From Antedon mediterranea (lineage: Eukaryota; Echinodermata; Crinoidea; Comatulida; Antedonidae), in assembly GCF_964355755.1 (NCBI RefSeq), contig NC_092670.1, positions 15,995,201 to 16,059,200 of the forward strand: a stretch of DNA of 64,000 nt, written 5' to 3'. The number at the start of each line of letters is the position of its first letter. Position 1 is the first letter of the stretch. A program made the position numbers and the translations under genes. This document shows positions 60,589 to 64,000 of the stretch, in pieces. Below the pieces are notes generated by a model. It did not search any database and was not told the DNA's origin. It saw only the letters and a list, made by a program, of their open reading frames with translations.

Positions 60589-62593
60589 AGAGCTATCCAA
60601 CAGTATTCACCCCTCCATCCTTTACTTAGTTTTATTTCATTTTAAAATTTAGTACTATCCTCAACTCTTAGCAGTACTACAACAATATTTTAAATGTCAA
60701 AATACATTTTAAATGTATTCATGTAAATACATTTATAATTAACTGTATTGCAGAAAAAAAAAACAAAAAAAACCAAGATACATTTTTAATAGGCTGTAAG
60801 TAGATCACCAAACCTTTAAAATAAAGTATAATTTTGAAACATATTTCCATCAGTAATAGATGATATAGTGGAACAAGTAATAAAAAATAAGAGGATAAAT
60901 GTCTACAAATTATTTAGATAAATGGCCTTTTATAGTCAACAAATCTGCTCTGAACGTCACTTTTAATTAATTTAAACAAAGTTATAAACCAAAAATGTGA
61001 CATGCGCCAAGGTTATAGTGGAGTCATCCATACATATGCGAGAAAGAGATTTTTTTCAAAGGTTTGATTTAAAAACCAACAATTTGTGTACTGTAAATTT
61101 TGACAGTAATAGTTATTAATTTTTTAGATTTTTTTTCTATAGAAAAAAAATGCATGCCGTCTATTTTAATGCACACATACAGTAATACCAAAACATGGTT
61201 TATAGATTTGTTCTATTTTGTATGAAAATATAAAATTCTGTTGCAATAAACTTAAATTCTAGATAGAGATGTGTTCTAATTTTTCCCTATTACTCCAAAG
61301 CATCAACACCACAGTGAATGCATAGCTTCACACCAACATACAATATCATCTTCACAAAGAGATTACAGTATATCTTAACTAGAGAGTGAGTTGGCTAAAT
61401 GATGCCAACACAGTAGGGAATCTTTAAAATGGCTGCCAATTACAATATATGTTTAAAAATAGTTAGTAGGCCTATAAAAATAATGACCTAAATTATTAAA
61501 AGAACCACATCAGAACAATTTTAAATAAAATTCTTACTAATGGTAATGAAATAAATAACTTCATGGTAAATTTCTCTAAAGATATATTGTCCCCCTGAAT
61601 AAATATTTCCTAAAAACATTTTAATGTCGCATAATAGTTATCCACTAAAGTTATCTTCATTTTTAATGTTTTTGGGGGACAATACAGCTTTAAATTAGGA
61701 GTTCGGACTCGAGTTAATTATACAATCTCTTTGACATCATCAATGATGTTTGAACTGAGGATTCGTCACAAGAAAAATACAAAAAAACAAAAAGTTGATT
61801 CCAGATTACTTTATTTTTATGTCAGTCAGTAGCTGAGTAGCAGATACACTTTTTGATTAACACATTTTTTTAGTGGTTGGCAAATCTTTACATAAAAATA
61901 ATATATATATATTTTAGATTATAACCATTTAAAGTATTCTTATAACAACAACAAAAACTAAAATATTTTGTATATAGGTAACTAATTAATAATATGGATA
62001 TATAAACTAATAAAGGTACAGAATACGGCAGTATAATAAGAGTTTCTGGACATTTTGCACGTATAAATTATACAAGTACCATTGAGAATTGCATAGTAAG
62101 CAACAACATCATGGTTACTTTAAAAAAACAACTTTATATTGGTAAACAGAAGAGCAAAAAAATTCTAATTATTTTCATTATTGGCATGAATATTATTGTT
62201 ATTATCTTATTTAAATAGGTTTATTATTGCAAAGATTGATTTGATTGGTTGATTTTAATGAATTTAGAAATCACTAAAAAGTTGCTGAAATGTCACTCTC
62301 TCCACATTGCACTTCTGTATTATCAAACAATAAAACATACAATATTGCTATTGTTTTAAATCCCACCTTTTTGGGAAATAAATCAAGAAGTTAAAAATAT
62401 GTTCTATATTTATTGTAACTGCAACTGCTTATGTATAACCATAAATGAAAGGTTGGGTGAAACATCTGACCAATAAATTTAACTCCATCATGTTGGTGCA
62501 GTACCTGCTGCTTCCTTGTTGGACTCAAATCTGACTCTAGCCATCAGAGTAAGCTTGGGTTGAATGCCAGGCTAGTGATCTAAAGGTTGTGGG

Positions 62594-62803
62594 CAGTGGC
62601 GTAACGGCTATAAGCGCTCACTGCCTTAACCCAGAGGCCTCAGACCTTATGGAGGCCTCAGACCTTATGGGGACCCCTGAGCAGTGCCCAGAGACAAAAA
62701 TAGGCATTAAAATATGTTGAAAAAGGCTAAATAGGCCTGAAGCCTCCAGTGTTGGATGGCCACTTAAGGTTCCTAAACCTTTGGCCTCTGCGTTATGCCA
62801 CTG
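62594..62803. mobile_element. hAT-type MITE with 8-bp target duplication
   Basis: The ends CAGTGGCGTAACGGC and GCGTTATGCCACTG are inverted, and both flanks read GTTGTGGG (62586-62593 and 62804-62811). It is 210 bp and non-coding. An internal GAGGCCTCAGACCTTATGG is duplicated in tandem. Confidence 0.9.
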
Positions 62804-63339
62804 GTTGTGGGGATCAAGACCTATCTGAGCATATTCAGTAAAATTACATCAAAGTTGGGCAAATAACTCCCGGATGCAAGTTAAATCAATTGTATATGTA
62901 TACTGTACATCATCATTGTTAGTTACTTCATGAATGATTCATTTAACAGTATCTTTTGTGTTGAATCTATGTGTTTGTGATATTGTACAAAATCTACAAT
63001 ATTGTCAACTTATACATTTGCATGACATTTTAGGCACACTTGACACAAACTTGAGCACTGACTTAAGAGTAAACTTCAAAATTGTTACACATTTTCATAC
63101 TATACATAGTATATCAAGTAATATAAGTGTTATAGCTACTATAATATAAGAATACACCATACAACATTGAGGAATAGCTGTTATTCAATCAAACTTGCAC
63201 ATACTCTACCTGAAAGCCCTAATGGTAAGGCATATCAATCAGGCAGAAGAGTGTCTTTACTATTTCATAATCATTTATTTCCTCTTTTTAAAAATATATC
63301 ATAAGAATACAAGATTAAAATAAAAATCTAGGCTTAGCT

Positions 63340-63459
63340 TCATGAGTTTAGAGACGTCGGCGATGAAAGAGGTGACGTTGAGGGCGACCTACAATCATTT
63401 TCATTATTCTTAGAAAGGGATAACGCTTTGGGTACAATGTCTTGCCAAACTTGCAGAAT
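63340..63459 (-). CDS. Last exon of an unrecognised minus-strand gene
   Basis: A good acceptor (TTTGTTTCCCAG) is followed by 39 codons in phase 0 and TGA at 63342-63340. The peptide runs ILQVWQDIVPKALSLSK and ends SPSTSPLSSPTSLNS, a serine/proline-rich tail typical of protein C-termini. The rest of the gene would lie to the right, beyond the window. I do not recognise the product. The overlapping 60-codon frame at 63348-63530 starts inside the putative intron and is less convincing. Confidence 0.4.
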   Translation of the reverse strand: MLQVWQDIVPKALSLSKNNENDCRSPSTSPLSSPTSLNS

Positions 63460-64000
63460 CTGGGAAACAAAATTATGGAAGATGCGAACATGATAAAAAA
63501 GTGATAAAAGCACAAATGTATGTTACACAAATAAATAATGATGCTGTTTATTCTACAGAAAGCAGACTATGATTTATGTGAACACAATATGGTAGAACTA
63601 CTTTGCAGTAGGTGTATTATAAATTGAATGATTATAAAATAAATATGGCTGCTGATGAAATTACTGTGCTTACTATCTGAGCTATTTGATGACTTATGTT
63701 CTAACATATGAATACTTTGGGTCATAAACACCCTATGAATATGCACTATGAATATGGCCATGTTTTTGTTATTGCGCATTACTTTATTGTAAATACAATT
63801 TGAACCGCTATTAAGGGACACTTAACGTGTTCCCTTGATGAGGGGCAAAATATCCCTTTAACGGGAGTGTTCCAAAGAAGAGGTTCTACTGTGATAGGTA
63901 ATCAAACTCATTGTAGTAAATAGGTCAAAATGTAAATGTTTTAAAAGTTTTACAATGTTCAGTGCAGTGCATTATTGAATGGTGCTGTAAAAAACATGCA
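63460..64000 (-). other. Possible intron of the unrecognised minus-strand gene
   Basis: It is AT-rich with no coding signal supported on either strand. Confidence 0.3.

Larger units (their letters stand above)
60444..63339. other. ANKRD54 3' flank and gene-poor sequence
   Basis: It has a MITE (60466-60588), a hAT-type MITE (62594-62803) and otherwise AT-rich sequence. Frames up to about 71 codons (62934-63149) have no recognisable feature. Likely it contains 3' UTRs of ANKRD54 and of the minus-strand gene whose last exon is at 63340. Confidence 0.45.

Noticed and set aside
63348-63530. 60-codon minus-strand frame ending HRRRL
   Set aside because: It runs through the acceptor into the putative intron; the alternative frame starting at the acceptor gives a more natural Ser/Pro-rich C-terminus.

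Overview
The window looks like nuclear DNA of an invertebrate deuterostome, most likely an echinoderm. It is AT-rich, and its genes are split by many short introns with GT-AG ends. The proteins are close but not identical to vertebrate ones. Palindromic TAGGCCTA/CCTAGG words are scattered through it, and intact DNA transposons, MITEs, tRNA-derived SINEs and CR1/Jockey-type LINEs are present. The species assignment is an inference; no species-specific marker was seen.

Layout by coordinate: GSPT1/eRF3 first exon (minus, about 1.3-1.6 kb); RSL1D1 (plus, 2.9-5.5 kb); a MCRIP2/FAM195-like gene (minus, 6.0-7.8 kb); tRNA-Gly(CCC) at 8.9 kb; PSMD12/Rpn5 (plus, 10.0-15.4 kb); PLA2G6/iPLA2-beta (minus, 23.1-16.8 kb); a glutaredoxin-DEP-DUF547 protein (plus, 24.3-33.5 kb, with a nested transposon in its 4.9-kb seventh intron); a tRNA-like pseudogene (34.1 kb); a long GST-fold protein (plus, 34.5-37.6 kb); an uninterrupted LINE ORF (minus, 38.1-40.8 kb); the CMP-sialic acid transporter SLC35A1 (plus, 41.0-45.0 kb); a 6.36-kb Kolobok-type transposon (47.8-54.1 kb); ALKBH5 (minus, 57.3-55.5 kb); ANKRD54 (plus, 57.7-60.4 kb); and the last exon of an unrecognised minus-strand gene (63.3-63.5 kb). 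For every full-length gene the exons were joined by hand, and the reading phase carries through every junction.

Most host genes are housekeeping genes: translation termination, ribosome biogenesis, proteasome lid, phospholipid remodelling, m6A RNA demethylation and Golgi nucleotide-sugar transport. Eight of the ten recognised host genes form four head-to-head pairs (GSPT1/RSL1D1, MCRIP/PSMD12, PLA2G6/Grx-DEP, ALKBH5/ANKRD54).

The most notable features are three. (1) The Kolobok transposon has TTAA target duplications, about 477-bp terminal inverted repeats and a complete seven-exon THAP-transposase gene. On its opposite strand it carries a second gene whose product resembles the cysteine-rich C-terminal 'ballast' domain of the P2X7 receptor. 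(2) In SLC35A1, a 25-bp unit containing the splice donor itself is repeated ten times in tandem. (3) A palindromic MITE family is present in thirteen copies, almost all in introns or gene flanks.
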